A stretch of 45,425 bases of DNA, taken from positions 1 through 45,425 of the forward strand of contig CAZKUR010000028.1 of the NCBI GenBank assembly GCA_964556005.1, in the 5' to 3' direction. The stretch comes from CAZKUR01 sp964556005. GTDB taxonomy: Bacteria > Bacteroidota > Ignavibacteria > Ignavibacteriales > Ignavibacteriaceae. Position numbers and translations under genes: made by a program. Below, in pieces: positions 44,022-45,425 of the stretch (its first letter is position 1; each line of letters starts with the position of its first letter). The notes beneath the pieces were generated by a model, which worked only from the letters and a program-made list of their open reading frames with translations, was not told where the DNA came from and searched no databases.

Positions 44022-45425
44022 TTATTCCAGTTTAATAAACTTCATAATATTGTGTGAAAATTCACCAATCAGGTATGCAGCCAAGGGTGCAAATATTGTT
44101 ACTGCTATTACTGCAAGCACCTTGTACCAATCTTCGGACTGTGAAATAAATTTAAGAATCACTTCCTGGTTTGAGAATACTAAAAAATAGATTAATGCAG
44201 CTAAGAGAGCATAGCAAATTGTACTTATCCATTGTCTTGGTCTGAAAAGATATTGTTCTTCAAGATCATCCGAACTGATTACCGGTGCATTTGCCTGATC
44301 TGAAAGCAAACTGATCATATCGCGTTTCAACCTTTTACGGGAAGCACTAACATGAGAAAGAAAAACATCACCAACAACGACAAGGCTGTAATTGCGTTCA
44401 AGTTTAATCTTGTTAGATAATGATTTAATCCCTCCGTGAATCGTTTGAGATGCACCGGCTCTTCCGGCCTGTATTAATTTATCAATCGTTTCAGGTATTC
44501 CATAGCTTTCTTCTTCTATTTCATCTGAAGGAAGAGCGTCGTCCAAAATTCCACCATGTTCCCTCCCAGCTGCAAAACCAGTAGAGATTGTCTCTTCGCT
44601 GTCGGTTACAATATTGTCCCGTACAAGCCTTAATAATTCAATCGAAGCATTCCATTTCGCTGCTATCTCTAATAAATGCTTAAGAGATTTTGCTTCAGGA
44701 TTAAATTTCTCTTGAACGTAGAGAATGTTTGTCGTTGCAAGGGTACAAATAAGTGATTTAATACCTTCTATATGCTCGAGCACTGCGGGAATTGATTCTG
44801 CTTTTTTCCCATACCTCGGCATGTAAGTTACAGAAGTATTGCCCTTTTCAACACTAACGGAGACTTTTACACCGCTTGTTCTTTCATCCCCATAAATTGC
44901 AAGTTTGCATTTTGATTCGAGAAGAAGGTCGTATATTTTTTGAGTGAGAGCCGGCGTTAGCTGAAATTCTGGTAATTGTGCAAGATGTACTAAAGCACTG
45001 GCTGAATTATCAACGGCAAGATGTGCAGCATTAACTACAATATCGTAATGAGAAGGATCATCACAATCTACATTATAGAAAAATTTTGAATATTTTCTTC
45101 TGTCTTCGTCAACCTGATCAATATATCGTTTTGCATTTTTGCGTTCTATATTCATTCTTTGCATAACCATTTTAATACGATCTTCCAAATTTGCGATAGC
45201 CCTTATACGCAGTACATGTGTAAGGCCCTGCAGTACTAAATGACCTCCACGGCCATGATATACAATACCTCCTTTTAAAGCATGCTCCAATAGTGAATGA
45301 GTCATAAATGCTCTAAACCTTTCGGCTTCTATTCCAAGCTCTTCGGTTATAAGCTGACGTTTTACAATTGCAGTTTCTAATTTCCCGACAGGGATACCGT
45401 AAGCTGTTGCTTTATCAATTAATTC
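44022..45425 (-). CDS. Partial cytidylate-kinase-like fusion protein with BON-like, USP-like and membrane segments
   Basis: The frame is open to the right edge, so the N-terminus is outside; 467 residues are visible. The first about 150 match the end of cytidylate-kinase-like domains (HGRGGHLVLQGLTHVLRIRA, EDRIKMVMQRMNIERKNAKR, YDIVVNAAHLAVD). A BON-like region follows (KVSVSVEKGNTSVTYMP, AVLEHIEGIKSL). Next comes a part resembling the end of a universal-stress fold (YSLVVVGDVFL). Two membrane helices close the protein (ICYALLAALIYFLVFS and VLAVIAVTIFAPLAAYLIG). BON and USP assignments are tentative. It is 48 bases upstream of the seventh permease gene. The cytoplasmic kinase-like part may bind or phosphorylate a nucleotide or small ligand. 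Confidence 0.78.
   Translation of the reverse strand, partial: ELIDKATAYGIPVGKLETAIVKRQLITEELGIEAERFRAFMTHSLLEHALKGGIVYHGRGGHLVLQGLTHVLRIRAIANLEDRIKMVMQRMNIERKNAKRYIDQVDEDRRKYSKFFYNVDCDDPSHYDIVVNAAHLAVDNSASALVHLAQLPEFQLTPALTQKIYDLLLESKCKLAIYGDERTSGVKVSVSVEKGNTSVTYMPRYGKKAESIPAVLEHIEGIKSLICTLATTNILYVQEKFNPEAKSLKHLLEIAAKWNASIELLRLVRDNIVTDSEETISTGFAAGREHGGILDDALPSDEIEEESYGIPETIDKLIQAGRAGASQTIHGGIKSLSNKIKLERNYSLVVVGDVFLSHVSASRKRLKRDMISLLSDQANAPVISSDDLEEQYLFRPRQWISTICYALLAALIYFLVFSNQEVILKFISQSEDWYKVLAVIAVTIFAPLAAYLIGEFSHNIMKFIKLE

Overview
The window looks like a chromosomal segment from a member of the Bacteroidota/Chlorobi/Ignavibacteria side of the tree. This placement is inferred from AT-rich DNA, weak Shine-Dalgarno sequences with frequent GTG/TTG starts, a secreted beta-propeller protein with a type IX secretion-like C-terminal domain, Ignavibacteria-style outer-membrane beta-barrel proteins, and the particular mix of housekeeping genes. 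No rRNA, tRNA, CRISPR array or intact insertion sequence was seen.

Positions 1-28,700 are mostly ordinary housekeeping and envelope genes in short transcription units on both strands. They include a partial beta-barrel-like gene at the left edge, an ECF sigma factor with a large anti-sigma protein, a STAS protein, purA, a histidine kinase, nadA, aroK-aroB, a SurA/PpiD-type isomerase, a Crp/Fnr regulator with a PHP phosphoesterase, ribH, a type IX secretion substrate, an ABC-F ATPase, a ROK kinase, ksgA, a PAP2 enzyme, menG/ubiE, rdgB, a carboxymuconolactone decarboxylase-like protein, a rhomboid protease and two siroheme/precorrin genes. Between nadA and aroB lies a 480-base gap with two diverged copies of one small element. 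Each copy has a -10-like box, a shared GGCATAT start region, a C-rich CCCUCC stretch and the same ACTGTCGG terminator stem. I read these as tandem small RNAs.

Positions 28,791-45,425 form the unusual part. Six TauE/SafE (TSUP) permease paralogs of 347-354 residues lie head to tail. A small secreted or membrane protein, a histidine kinase with two periplasmic haem-type motifs but no phospho-acceptor His, a divergent receiver, and an 886-residue ATP-grasp/phosphohistidine protein without a PEP-binding barrel follow on the same strand. Facing this block is a second one on the minus strand: a protein fusing the end of a cytidylate-kinase-like domain to BON-like, USP-like and membrane segments, a seventh diverged TSUP permease, an intact response regulator and an intact histidine kinase.

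My working hypothesis is one anion-transport and signalling system. The permeases would move sulfite, sulfonate or another small anion, the haem kinase would sense redox state or a gaseous ligand, and the phosphohistidine and kinase-like proteins would couple this to nucleotide or phosphate metabolism. The siroheme genes just upstream hint at sulfite or nitrite chemistry. Substrate and function cannot be read from sequence alone.
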